Shown: positions 50,322-58,554 of the stretch, in pieces
How positions within the stretch are numbered: the first letter of the stretch is position 1
How the letters are laid out: every line of letters starts with the position of its first letter
Source of the DNA: Paenibacillus albicereus
Lineage (GTDB): Bacteria; Bacillota; Bacilli; Paenibacillales; Paenibacillaceae
Length of the DNA stretch: 64,000 nucleotides
Direction: 5' to 3'
Assembly: GCF_012676905.1 (NCBI RefSeq)
Contig: NZ_CP051428.1
Location: 3,186,001-3,250,000, forward strand
Position numbers and translations under genes: made by a program
Notes under the pieces: generated by a model
What the model saw: the letters and a program-made list of their open reading frames with translations, nothing else
Told to the model about the DNA's origin: nothing
Database searches by the model: none

Positions 50322-51662
50322 TTACTTGCCGGACATCGCCATCTTGTCCTGCACCTGCTTGACGGCGTCGTCGAGCGACTGCTGCACGTCGCGTCCCTCG
50401 GAGGCGAACTTCAGCGCGTTGGCCATCGGATCCCAGACGTAGTCCAGCTCCGGCACGGTCGGGAACGGCTGGCCGTACTGCACCTGCTCGGAGAACCCGG
50501 CGACGAGCGGGTCGCTCGTCAGCTTCTCGTTGTTCAGCACGCCTTTGACCGGCGGCACCTGGCCCGTCTTTTCGTAGTACTCCAGCGCGTTCTCCTCGTT
50601 GGTGATGAACGCCGCCAGATCGCTCGCCCACTCCGGGCTCTTGGAGAACTTGGAGAGCATCCAGCCCTTGACGCCGATGAAGGACGTCGGGTGCTTGCCG
50701 TTCTCCAGCGTCGGCAGCGGCGCTACGCCAAGGTCGTCGCCGAGCTGCTTCTTGTAGTCGGTGATCGCCCACGGTCCGTTGATGACCGCGCCGACCTGGC
50801 CTGCTCCGAACAGGCCGCCGACGACGTCGCCGTTCACGCCTTTGGGCAGGTAGCCCTTGTCGAACCAGCTCTGGATCAGCTTCACGCCGGCGACGGCGCC
50901 TTCCTTGTTGAGGCCGATGTCGGCGGTGTCGTAGCCGGTGTCGGTCTTCTTGAAGATGTAGCCGTCGTTGCCGCCCATGAACGCCCACGCGTAGTAGAAG
51001 TTCAGGCCTTCCAGGAGGAAGCCGTACTTCTGCTTCTTCGCGTCGGTCTGCTCCGCCGCCAGCTTCTCCAGGTCCGCGACCGTCGCCGGCGGCGTCGGCA
51101 CGAGCTTCTTGTTGTAGAACAGCGCGTACGTCTCGGTGACGAAGGGCAGGCCGTACAGCTGGCCGTCCTGGCTGAGCGCGGTGAGCGACTCCGGCGTGTA
51201 CGCGTCCAGCACCGGCTGCTCGGCCTTCACCGGCTGCACGAGTCCTTTGAGCACGAGGTTGCCGATGCCGGGCTGGAAGAACAGGTCCGGCCCTTTGCCG
51301 CCCGGTCCGTCGAGGGACAGGATCTGCTGCTGGTCGTTCATCTTGACCGGCTTGACGCTCACCTTGATGCCGGTCTTCTCCGTGTACTTGTCCGTGATCG
51401 CCGTGATGGCGGCGACGCTCTCGGCGTTGTCGTCCGGCCAGATCGTCAGCTCGGCCGGCTTCTCCGGCATGCCGCTCGCCTCGCCTCCGGCTGAGGCGTC
51501 GTTCGTCGGCGCCGCCGTGTTCGCCGGCGCAGCGGCGTTCTCGTTCGCGGCGGAGCCGCTGTTGGTGTTGCTGCTGCCGTTGCCGTTGTTGCCGCAGGCT
51601 GCCAGGCTCGTCAGCGAGAGCGCCAGCATCAGCGCCGCCGCGGCGGTCGTTTTTCGGTTCAT
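50322..51662 (-). CDS. Maltose/maltodextrin-type ABC substrate-binding lipoprotein
   Basis: 446-residue CUT1 binding protein. A lipoprotein signal has lipobox LTSLAAC, and a long Asn/Ser/Ala/Thr tether of about 45 residues follows. The mature fold starts AELTIWPDDNAESVAAITAI and matches the MalE/MdxE pattern (LYGLPFVTETYALFYNKKLV; GAVINGPWAITDYKKQ). The ATG at 51662 has GGGGAGGA eight bases upstream. It heads the operon. Specificity beyond maltose-type oligosaccharide cannot be read. The shared operator with two GH87 genes suggests nigero-oligosaccharides or mixed alpha-glucans. Confidence 0.93.
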   Translation of the reverse strand: MNRKTTAAAALMLALSLTSLAACGNNGNGSSNTNSGSAANENAAAPANTAAPTNDASAGGEASGMPEKPAELTIWPDDNAESVAAITAITDKYTEKTGIKVSVKPVKMNDQQQILSLDGPGGKGPDLFFQPGIGNLVLKGLVQPVKAEQPVLDAYTPESLTALSQDGQLYGLPFVTETYALFYNKKLVPTPPATVADLEKLAAEQTDAKKQKYGFLLEGLNFYYAWAFMGGNDGYIFKKTDTGYDTADIGLNKEGAVAGVKLIQSWFDKGYLPKGVNGDVVGGLFGAGQVGAVINGPWAITDYKKQLGDDLGVAPLPTLENGKHPTSFIGVKGWMLSKFSKSPEWASDLAAFITNEENALEYYEKTGQVPPVKGVLNNEKLTSDPLVAGFSEQVQYGQPFPTVPELDYVWDPMANALKFASEGRDVQQSLDDAVKQVQDKMAMSGK

Positions 51663-51707
51663 TGTTGTATCCTCCCCTGTATGTCGCGATCCAGCTTGCA
51701 TGATGTC

Positions 51708-51771
51708 ATTGTAGTGGCTGCAGGGATTCAGCCACTACCAACCTGGTGACCGCGTTGAGCACGATTGTGAC
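51708..51771 (-). promoter_or_regulatory. Promoter and shared operator of the maltose-type ABC operon
   Basis: On the minus strand TACAAT (51708-51713) is the -10. The operator-like block 51731-51771 matches 15061-15101 base for base at its two ends (GCCACTACC; CACGATTGTGAC) with the same internal spacing. It also contains CTACCAACCTGGTGACC, 15 of 17 identical to the site at 36363. A perfect 10-bp inverted repeat (GTAGTGGCTG / CAGCCACTAC, 51711-51738) spans -35 to -10. No cre-like site was seen here. Confidence 0.6.
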
Positions 51772-52130
51772 ATGGTGCGGGAGGTCCGCTTGCTGCCCCG
51801 CGAAACGGCTTGGGGATCCTGCATGGAGGCTGGCGCTCGGAGGAGAGAGCAACGAGGAAGCCCGCCGCCTCTCCCTAGTTCAACTGCCGAGCCTGCCGCC
51901 TCCGCTATGCGGACGGATTCTTCTTGCGATACCGCTGAAGCCCCGACTCCTCTGATTCCCCTTTTCAAAAAGGCGGGAATCCGGCCTTCCAGGGTACCGC
52001 TGCCGCTTCTCCAGAAGGCATCCGCCCTCTCCCGCTCTCCATCCCCTGCGCCGCTCTGCAGGCAGCTTGGCCTTCGATTTTCTGGCTTTCGGTTCAATCC
52101 CCCGCTGCCGCCACGCATCTCCAGCTGATC
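51772..52130. other. Intergenic stretch without supported feature
   Basis: About 360 bp of GC-rich sequence between the operator of the maltose-type operon and a 15-bp repeat. Frames are open, but none has a start site or protein-like composition. Confidence 0.5.
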
Positions 52131-52243
52131 CGCTCTTCGACAAGCCGCCCTTGGACAAACCGCTCTTCGACAAGCCGCTCTCCGACAAGCCGCTCTCCGA
52201 CAAGCCGCTCTCCGACAAGCCGCTCTCCGACTGGCCGCCCTCT
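52131..52243. repeat. 15-bp tandem repeat, seven to eight copies
   Basis: The unit CGCTCTCCGACAAGC (earlier copies CGCTCTTCGACAAGC, CGCCCTTGGACAAAC) is repeated head to tail. It reads as five-residue repeats in frame on both strands but has no ribosome binding site. The array probably grew by slippage. Confidence 0.85.
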
Positions 52244-52330
52244 CAGGTCATCGCGTTCTGCCCTTCAACTAGCTCGCTTTAGTTCTTCCGCTCGCTGCCC
52301 GCTCGTTGAACCTAAGTCTGGCTTCAGCTC

Positions 52331-52513
52331 TAACGAAACGAGGAAGCGCTATTCGTCCAAAAAGCAGCCATTTCAACATGTAACGAAACTCACACGCGCT
52401 ATTGCGGGTTAAACCCGCGATTATGGCCCCCTAGAGGCTTAATAGCGCTTGTGAGTTTCGTTAGAAATTTCAGAGTGCCGTTTTGAGCGAAATAGCGTCT
52501 CTGAGTTTCGTTA
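52331..52513. repeat. 183-bp four-copy inverted element
   Basis: TAACGAAAC at 52331 and 52381 and GTTTCGTTA at 52455 and 52505: spacing 50, 74 and 50 bp, total 183 bp. This is exactly as in the element at 19048-19230. The inner pair forms a long palindrome (TAACGAAACTCACACGCGCT against its complement). The outermost right arm is identical over more than 20 bases to the first arm of the 19-kb element. 52514-52759 shows no clear promoter. Confidence 0.88.
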
Positions 52514-52759
52514 GATTTGTTGGAGCGACCAAATGGCGCGAAGGAGCTTTTTTCTTGTCTTCAATCGGACAAACATCCGTGATTACTATCACAAATCGTT
52601 GATGAATGACATACCAAGGCTTGCCGAAAACCGCTAAGATAAGGGTGCAAAGCAACTCCCTTACTCCTAAACCAATTCGCCCGAAGGGAGGATTCAGCTC
52701 CGGTTCAAGCAAGAGGAAGCCCGTTCTCTACCTACTCCCCAAGCAAAGGATGAGATGTT

Positions 52760-53077
52760 ATGAAAAGAAAAGCCATCAGCCTGCTCCTTCTGACCCTCGT
52801 GCTGTTCGTCCTCCCTGTCGCGACCGCTTCCGCCTACACCAGCTCCCAGATTACGGGACAAGGCACGCTTGTCATCTCCGGCTCGTTCTCCGGCTCCACA
52901 GCCGATCTCTGGGTGACGAACCAAAGCGGACAAGTCGTCTTCTCCCGTGCTTACGGCTCTTACGGCGGCTCGGGCACGATCAGCGCATCGGTGCCTAACC
53001 TCCCTTACGGCACGTACACGATCTCGATCGGCGGGCCTGCGTTGTCCGTCAACCAATTGAACTACTCGTTCCAGTAA
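52760..53077 (+). CDS. Small secreted protein of unknown function
   Basis: 105-residue protein with a clear signal peptide (about residues 1-25, ending ASA) and a mature part of about 80 residues. The mature part is rich in Ser/Gly/Thr/Tyr with alternating hydrophobic residues (LVISGSFSGSTADLWV; YGTYTISIGGPALSV), consistent with a small beta-sandwich. No cysteines and no recognised family. Its nearest upstream purine-rich stretch, AAAGGATGAGATG, can serve as ribosome binding site. It stands alone with its own terminator. Confidence 0.7.
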   Translation: MKRKAISLLLLTLVLFVLPVATASAYTSSQITGQGTLVISGSFSGSTADLWVTNQSGQVVFSRAYGSYGGSGTISASVPNLPYGTYTISIGGPALSVNQLNYSFQ

Positions 53078-53092
53078 CGCATCATCCAGACG

Positions 53093-53142
53093 AAAAAGGA
53101 GCTGCTCCCGCGATCAATTCCGATCGGGAAGCAGCTCCTTTT
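53093..53142. terminator. Bidirectional terminator
   Basis: Stem GGAGCTGCT/AGCAGCTCC with an extended GATCG inner stem and A/T runs on both sides. It lies between the small secreted protein and the converging aminopeptidase. Confidence 0.85.
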
Positions 53143-53166
53143 CCATACCAATATGATCGCGATCGA

Positions 53167-54399
53167 TCAAAAAGCCCAGTTGCCGCCGCGGAAGATCGGC
53201 TCCACCGAGCCGTCCTGCGTCACGCCGTCGATGTCCATCTCGGCCGAGCCGATCATGAAGTCCTCGTGGACGAGGCTGCGGTTGGCGCCGCGGCTCGACA
53301 GCTCCTCCGGCGACAGCTCCGTTCCGCCCTCGAGGTTGACCGGATACGCTTGTCCGAGCGCCAGATGGCAGGAGGCGTTCTCGTCGAACAGCGTATTGTA
53401 GAACGTCACGCCGGAGTTCGAGATCGGCGAGTCGTCGGGCACGAGCGCGACTTCGCCCAGTCGCACGGCGTTCTCGTCCATCGCGAGCAGCTTGGAGAGC
53501 GCCTCGTAGCCTTGCTCGGCCGAGAACTCCGTCACCTTGCCGTCTTTGAACGTGAGCGAGAAGTTCTGGATGAGCTGGCCGCTGTAGTTGAGCGGCTTGG
53601 TGCTGCGCACGGTGCCGTTCACCCGGTCCTTATGCGGCATGGTGAACACTTCCTCCGTCGGCATGTTCGGATTGAACAGCACGCCGCGGCCGTTCTTCTT
53701 GCCGCCCCCGAGCCAGAGATGACCTTCCGGCAGGCCGATCGACAGCTCCGTGCCCGGCGCGGTGAAGCGGAGCTCCGCATAGCGCTTGGCGTTGAGGCGT
53801 TCCACCATGTTCAGCAGCGTGGCGTTGTGACCGCGCCAAGCTTCTACCGGATCTTCCAGGCCGATGCGGGTCGCATCGATGATCCGCTCCCACAGCTTCT
53901 CGACCGCCGCTTCGGACGGCTCGTCCGGGAATACTTTCGCCGCCCATTCGGCCGTCGCCCAGGACACCAGCGTCCAGGCGTTCTCATGGTTCATGAGCGC
54001 GTTGCGGTAAGGCGCAAGCGCCGTGGATGCGGCTTTGGAGCTGGCGGCGACACGCTCCGGATCGACGCCGTTCAGCAGGTCCGGATCGGGGGAATAGATC
54101 TGGATGAAGGCGGCGCCTTCGGCGACGAAGCCTTGGAACGCTTCCGCGCGCCACATCGGATACTTGGAGAAGCTCTCTTCCGGCGCTTGGCGGAAGCGGA
54201 TGCGGGTGAGCTGCTCGTCGTTGTACTCGACGAATACGTCGCTCGCTCCGGCGCTGTAGGCGCGGGAGACGATCTGCCGCGCCAGCGGGGCGGCGGCGAT
54301 CGGGGCCATGACGACGACCTTCTGGCCCTCCTGCACGTTCACGCCGACGCGTACGATCAGCTCGGCGTAGTTTTCCAGTTGCTGCTGAGTCGGAATCAT
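53167..54399 (-). CDS. M29-family aminopeptidase (AmpS/PepT-II type)
   Basis: 410-residue metallo-aminopeptidase matching the M29 family over its length. Key residues lie in MPTEEVFTMPHKDRVNGTV and GEVALVPDDSPISNSGVTFY. The C-terminal motif LGQAYPVNLEGG and HEDFMIGS (metal ligands) is intact. The ATG at 54399 follows GGAGGT by seven bases. Such enzymes release N-terminal residues from peptides in the cytoplasm. It is alone on its transcript. Confidence 0.92.
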   Translation of the reverse strand: MIPTQQQLENYAELIVRVGVNVQEGQKVVVMAPIAAAPLARQIVSRAYSAGASDVFVEYNDEQLTRIRFRQAPEESFSKYPMWRAEAFQGFVAEGAAFIQIYSPDPDLLNGVDPERVAASSKAASTALAPYRNALMNHENAWTLVSWATAEWAAKVFPDEPSEAAVEKLWERIIDATRIGLEDPVEAWRGHNATLLNMVERLNAKRYAELRFTAPGTELSIGLPEGHLWLGGGKKNGRGVLFNPNMPTEEVFTMPHKDRVNGTVRSTKPLNYSGQLIQNFSLTFKDGKVTEFSAEQGYEALSKLLAMDENAVRLGEVALVPDDSPISNSGVTFYNTLFDENASCHLALGQAYPVNLEGGTELSPEELSSRGANRSLVHEDFMIGSAEMDIDGVTQDGSVEPIFRGGNWAF

Positions 54400-54542
54400 G
54401 GTCAAACCTCCATCAGGTAGGATTGTAGTCTTGATCTCTCCAGTATAAGGAACGGGGCGGAAAGTTCCAAGGGCAGGCTTGCGCGGCGAAGCGGCGCTTG
54501 CACGCGAAAAAAAGGGCCGCCCTCGAGGCAGCCCTGAACCGG

Positions 54543-54941
54543 TCACTCTTTACGGAAAGCCGCTTCCAGCGCTCCCGAATCTTCGAACACTCGGAAATGC
54601 TTGATCTTGCCGTCCTCCACCTCGCATGCGACCGCCCAAGAGCTCGCAAAAATGCGGCCGGTCGAGCGGACCCGGTGCCGGAACTCCCCCCAGGCGAAAA
54701 CCGACCCTTCATCGGTCAGCATCCGATGCAGCTTGACCTCCTGCGGCTCCAGCTCCCGCTGAAGCTTGGACAACAGCGTCCGAGCCCCTTCGACTCCGCG
54801 ATAAGTGCCATAAAAGGGATGCCGCTCCGACTCATGCTCGCAGACCGCGATGAAAATCGCTTCCGGGTGGACGTACTCGAGAGCCGGGTCCACCTCCCTC
54901 ATCTTTTCCATATAGCTCAGCAAGACTTGGTCCGCTTTCAT
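54543..54941 (-). CDS. NTF2/SnoaL-like protein
   Basis: 132-residue protein with the length and pattern of the NTF2-like superfamily (LLSYMEKMREVDPALEYVHP... GTYRGVEGARTLLSKL... VEDGKIKHFRVFEDSGALEA). It has no obvious catalytic residues. The family includes polyketide cyclases, dehydratases and stress proteins; function cannot be told. Its start overlaps the DinB-like gene stop (ATGA), so the two are cotranscribed and divergent from a LysR regulator. Confidence 0.8.
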   Translation of the reverse strand: MKADQVLLSYMEKMREVDPALEYVHPEAIFIAVCEHESERHPFYGTYRGVEGARTLLSKLQRELEPQEVKLHRMLTDEGSVFAWGEFRHRVRSTGRIFASSWAVACEVEDGKIKHFRVFEDSGALEAAFRKE

Positions 54942-55423
54942 GGAAGTCGCTCCCCGCTCGTTCGGGTCGCTCTCAGCAGGCTCATCACGACGCCGAGGTG
55001 GATGCCCTCGTGGACGAGAGCGAAGTTGAACAGCTCGGCTGAGGTGTGGAACGAGAACGGCCACATCTCCAGCGGCGGCTTCAACTCCGCCTCCCATTTC
55101 TCCGGAGCGATCTCCGACAATCGGCCGAGCTGAGCGGCCAGATGCTCCAGCAGCTCCGCCTTGGTCGGGGGAGCCTCCGTCCAATCCGCAGGCTTCGTGC
55201 CCGAGTCGAAGAGCGCCGCATAATGGCCGGGAATGGCCGACGGCACGCCGAAGCACAAGGTGGCATATCGATCCCTCCAGTACACGATATGCCCGATATT
55301 CCAGCGGATCGTGTTGGCGAAGCCTTCCGGCTGCCGGTCCATCTGCTCCTCGGCTGCCGCCTGGACCTGACCGAGCACGATCTGGCGCACCACTTGACTC
55401 GTATGGACGATGGCTTGATCCAT
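54938..55423 (-). CDS. DinB-family four-helix protein
   Basis: 161-residue DinB/YfiT-type protein. The three-histidine metal triad is suggested by HTSQVV near the N-terminus or NIGHIVYWRD, and by LVHEGIHLGVV near the C-terminus. Members act as thiol-dependent transferases or stress proteins. The ATG at 55423 was chosen since AAGGAGG lies nine bases before it. It is coupled to the following NTF2-like gene and divergent from LysR, which may regulate it. Confidence 0.87.
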   Translation of the reverse strand: MDQAIVHTSQVVRQIVLGQVQAAAEEQMDRQPEGFANTIRWNIGHIVYWRDRYATLCFGVPSAIPGHYAALFDSGTKPADWTEAPPTKAELLEHLAAQLGRLSEIAPEKWEAELKPPLEMWPFSFHTSAELFNFALVHEGIHLGVVMSLLRATRTSGERLP

Positions 55424-55567
55424 GATTGAATTCCTCCTTGATTTCGAGTGGCTTCCTTGATTCAAGAATAACGAAATGGCGGAAACCCAACCATCCCGCA
55501 ATTCCGATGCCATCGATCGGTTTCGCTACTCCAAGGGGGGCACGATGCGGGCCGGCCGGCTTTGCGG

Positions 55568-55573
55568 TATAAT
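55568..55573 (+). promoter_or_regulatory. -10 box of the LysR gene
   Basis: TATAAT about 57 bp before the LysR start; no good -35 at 17 bp. It lies in the 206-bp divergent region in which a LysR binding site is expected. Confidence 0.45.
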
Positions 55574-55629
55574 GGAATAAACTGGACCATCCGTGCCTGA
55601 CCACTTCATTCGATGAAGGAGCCCATGAC

Positions 55630-56541
55630 ATGGAACTTAGGCAGCTCCACTATTTCGCGGCCATCTGCAAGGACATGCATTTTTCCAAGGCGGCGGAAGC
55701 TCTCTGCACCACCCAATCCAACCTCAGCCAGCAAATCAAGTTTCTGGAGAACGAGCTGGGAACTCCGCTGTTCGACCGCATGGGGAGGCGGATCGCGCTC
55801 ACCGAGGCCGGACGGATCGTTCTGGAGCAGAGCCGGCTTATCTTTGAACGAGTCGATACTATTCAAGCGGCGATCTCGGATTTGAAGCGAATGGAGGGCG
55901 GCCAGCTCGATATCGGCATCCTTCCCGGCGACGGAGATCTTCTGTTCGATGCGCTGCTGATCGACTTCCACCGCTCCTATCCGAAGCTGTCGATTCAAGT
56001 GACGGAGACGACGGAGGTGTACGGGCAGGTGCTCGAAGGAGTCCGGGACATCGGCGTGACGACGACGCCGGACGATCCGGATGACCGCATCGCGGTCATC
56101 CCGCTTTTTCATGAAGAATTCGTGCTGGCAGTCCGGTCCGACCATCCCGCCTCCAAGGCCAAGGCGATGGCCTTCGAGCAGCTGCAGCAGCTGAAGCTGG
56201 TCGCCTTCGGAGACGAGCACCAGATGACCAAGGTCATTCGGGAGAGCAGTCGAAAAGCCGGAATCCTCCTCGATCGCCCGATTGTCGCGCCCTCGCTGTC
56301 GACCCTTCTCGCCCTGGTCGAGCAAGGCGTCGGAGCCTGCATCCTGCCGCGGCTGCTCGTAGACAATCTCGGCCGCGATTCCATCGATGCCGTGACCCTC
56401 TTGAACCCGACTCCGAGTCAAGACATCTGCATCCTCTACCGCAAGGACCGGTTCATGAGCCAGGCGGCGAAGCTGTTCATGGAGCTTTTGCAAGACTATA
56501 TCCACAAGGCGCAGGAGGCGAGCCGCCGTTCGTTAGGGTGA
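55630..56541 (+). CDS. LysR-family transcriptional regulator
   Basis: 303-residue regulator. The N-terminal winged HTH (LRQLHYFAAICKDMHFSKAA; TQSNLSQQIKFLENELGTPL) is followed by a periplasmic-binding-fold effector domain (GQLDIGILPGDG; LVEQGVGACILPRLLVD). It resembles the CynR/HcaR-type subgroup. AAGGAGCCC precedes the ATG at 55630. It is divergent from the DinB/NTF2 pair. The effector is unknown. Confidence 0.93.
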   Translation: MELRQLHYFAAICKDMHFSKAAEALCTTQSNLSQQIKFLENELGTPLFDRMGRRIALTEAGRIVLEQSRLIFERVDTIQAAISDLKRMEGGQLDIGILPGDGDLLFDALLIDFHRSYPKLSIQVTETTEVYGQVLEGVRDIGVTTTPDDPDDRIAVIPLFHEEFVLAVRSDHPASKAKAMAFEQLQQLKLVAFGDEHQMTKVIRESSRKAGILLDRPIVAPSLSTLLALVEQGVGACILPRLLVDNLGRDSIDAVTLLNPTPSQDICILYRKDRFMSQAAKLFMELLQDYIHKAQEASRRSLG

Positions 56542-56546
56542 AAAGG

Positions 56547-56595
56547 AAAAGCGTTCCGATCCGCGCTCGTATAGGCGGATTGGAACGCTTTTTTT
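56547..56595 (+). terminator. Intrinsic terminator after LysR gene
   Basis: Stem AAAAGCGTTCCGATCCGC paired with GCGGATTGGAACGCTTTT (one mismatch), then TTTTTC. It lies directly after the LysR stop, and the TM2-module gene converges from the other side. Confidence 0.92.
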
Positions 56596-56635
56596 CTCCG
56601 GACGAAGGCTGGTCTTGGACGCCCCGGGACCCCGC

Positions 56636-57820
56636 TCAGCCGAGCGGCTCGGGGCGGCGGATGCTGTCCGGAGCTTCATGCAGCGGCATCGGCTCCGGCG
56701 GATTCGGGCGGCCGAGCAGCATGCGCAGTCCGAGGGCCAGCAGCAGGAACGCCGTCACGGCGGCAGGCAGATTGTAGCGGATCGTCTGGTACAGGGAGTA
56801 GATCCGCGGCGCATGCTCGGCGGCCAGCGGCATGACGAACCGGTCCGCCAGGAAAAACGCGCCGACGGCGATCAGCGCCGCGCCGATCCAGCGGTGATAG
56901 GCCGACAGCTCCGTCATCACCGGCACGTCGGCCAGCTCGCCGCGCTGGAAGCGGCCATGCTGCTGGATCGCATCGAAGAAGGCGTACAGCCAGACGAGCG
57001 GCAGCAGGAACAGGAACAGCGTCATCCGCAGGCTGTCCATCAAATAGATGGACACGAGGAACAGCCCCATCAGCTGCAAGCCGCGCTTCTGCAAGCCGAG
57101 GTACAGATGACCCGCTCCGGGCAGGAACGAGAGTGCCGCCGCGGCCATCTTGTTTTTGTGGCCGGAGGCGAAATGCCCCTCCAGCTCCTCGAACAGCGAG
57201 CGGTCGGCCAGCGGCTCTCCCGCGTGCTTGCGCTGCACGAGATGCACGGCGTCGAACATGGCGTAGATCCAGAGAATCGGCAGGAGCAGCAGGAAGAGCA
57301 GGAACGCCGGCGCCGACAGCACGATGGCGACAAAGACGACGAACACGCCCAGGCCCACGAACGAGATGAGGAAGGCGACGCCGCGCTGCATGAGGCCCAA
57401 GTACATGTGGCCGAGGCCAGGCACGAGGGCGAGCAGGATCGCGGCCGTCTTCTCGCGCTGGCGCTCCGCCGCCATCGTCGGCACGAGACGCGCGGACGGG
57501 ATGCCGATGCCGTCGATCGGTCCCGGCTCGTAGGCATGCGACGAAGCAGATGGCGCAGACAGCGTCGTGCCGAGCAGGTCGATCATGCTGACGACCCAGA
57601 TAAGCAACGGGAACAGCACGAGCAAGACTTCGTTGCCTCCCAGGTTGCCGCTCACGGCGACCAGCAGCAGTAGAAGCGCCGGTCCCCAGAACGACAGGCC
57701 GTACAGCACCATCCTTCCGAACTTGCGCAGATAGGCGTGGCCCGCTCCGGGCAGGAAGCCGAGCAGCAGCGCCAGCAGCGGATGCGGCGCGGGGGCGGGA
57801 GGCGCGGGGTGATTCATCAT
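56636..57820 (-). CDS. Multi-pass membrane protein with three TM2-like modules
   Basis: 394-residue integral membrane protein. A motif is repeated three times: GFLPGAGHAYLRKFGRMVLY (near residue 20), ALVPGLGHMYLGLMQRGVAF (near 132) and SFLPGAGHLYLGLQKRGLQL (near 235). Each is followed by two hydrophobic helices. This is the PGxGHxYLG pattern of TM2-type domains, normally present once. Two final helices close the protein. AAAAGGAG lies six bases before the ATG at 57820. It lies downstream of an ECF sigma/anti-sigma pair and may be a regulon member. Function unknown. Confidence 0.75.
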   Translation of the reverse strand: MMNHPAPPAPAPHPLLALLLGFLPGAGHAYLRKFGRMVLYGLSFWGPALLLLLVAVSGNLGGNEVLLVLFPLLIWVVSMIDLLGTTLSAPSASSHAYEPGPIDGIGIPSARLVPTMAAERQREKTAAILLALVPGLGHMYLGLMQRGVAFLISFVGLGVFVVFVAIVLSAPAFLLFLLLLPILWIYAMFDAVHLVQRKHAGEPLADRSLFEELEGHFASGHKNKMAAAALSFLPGAGHLYLGLQKRGLQLMGLFLVSIYLMDSLRMTLFLFLLPLVWLYAFFDAIQQHGRFQRGELADVPVMTELSAYHRWIGAALIAVGAFFLADRFVMPLAAEHAPRIYSLYQTIRYNLPAAVTAFLLLALGLRMLLGRPNPPEPMPLHEAPDSIRRPEPLG

Positions 57821-57990
57821 AAGTCGCTCCTTTTATCGAAATTGATACAGGCTTGGATTGATAGAGGCACGCCGGATGAGAACCGGCTCGCCAGCTTCTC
57901 CAGCGTGACGAATGGGGAGTCCTTCCGTTCTCTCCTCGTTTGCGGCAGCGGCCGGAAGCTCTGCTCTGCCAGCGAAGCCGCGGACGAGCT

Positions 57991-58554
57991 TCAGCTCGCG
58001 CCGCCGTCCCGATAACGAGCCGATTGCCATTCGTTCAGCAGCCTCGACGTCCGGTCGACCACGCGGGACGACCAGCTTGCCTCAGCCCTGGGTGCGGAGC
58101 GTCCATCGGCCGAAATGGAGGGCGGCTTCTGCGGCTGGACTGCCGATGCGTGCTCCAATTGCCGTCCGAGCTCGCCGAGCGCCCCGCTGCCGAGAAGCAG
58201 CAGCGTCAGCGCTGCCGCCAGGCCATAGTGGAACGCCGGATGGCGCGTCCAGCTCCGGCGGCGTTGTTGTGGACGCGCCGGGGGAGCCTGCTCGCGGGCC
58301 AGCTCTCGGGCCAGCTCGCTCAGCACCGCGCCGCGGACGCGTTCCAGCGCCGCGCTTTGAGCTTTCGCGGCCTCGGCAGCGGACGTCAAAGCCACCTCGC
58401 AGCCATCGCCGGCCGGCTCCGCCAGAGCGGCCATGAACGGATTCAGGCAGCCTTCGCAGCTCTCCAGATGCCGCTCCATGGCGAGCCGCTCCGGCACGTC
58501 TCCTAGCCCGGCCGCATAGCGGGTCCATGACTCCGTCGAGGGATGCCTATTCAT
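57991..58554 (-). CDS. Zinc-type anti-sigma factor
   Basis: 187-residue single-pass protein with the canonical ZAS zinc motif, His29-x3-Cys33-x2-Cys36 (RHLESCEGCLN). A transmembrane helix lies at about residues 107-127, followed by a short extracytoplasmic tail. The ATG at 58554 overlaps the sigma stop by four bases (ATGA). It is therefore the likely membrane anchor and inhibitor of the coupled ECF factor. Unlike the pair at 8.5-10.1 kb it has an intact zinc site and a short sensor domain. Confidence 0.88.
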   Translation of the reverse strand: MNRHPSTESWTRYAAGLGDVPERLAMERHLESCEGCLNPFMAALAEPAGDGCEVALTSAAEAAKAQSAALERVRGAVLSELARELAREQAPPARPQQRRRSWTRHPAFHYGLAAALTLLLLGSGALGELGRQLEHASAVQPQKPPSISADGRSAPRAEASWSSRVVDRTSRLLNEWQSARYRDGGAS

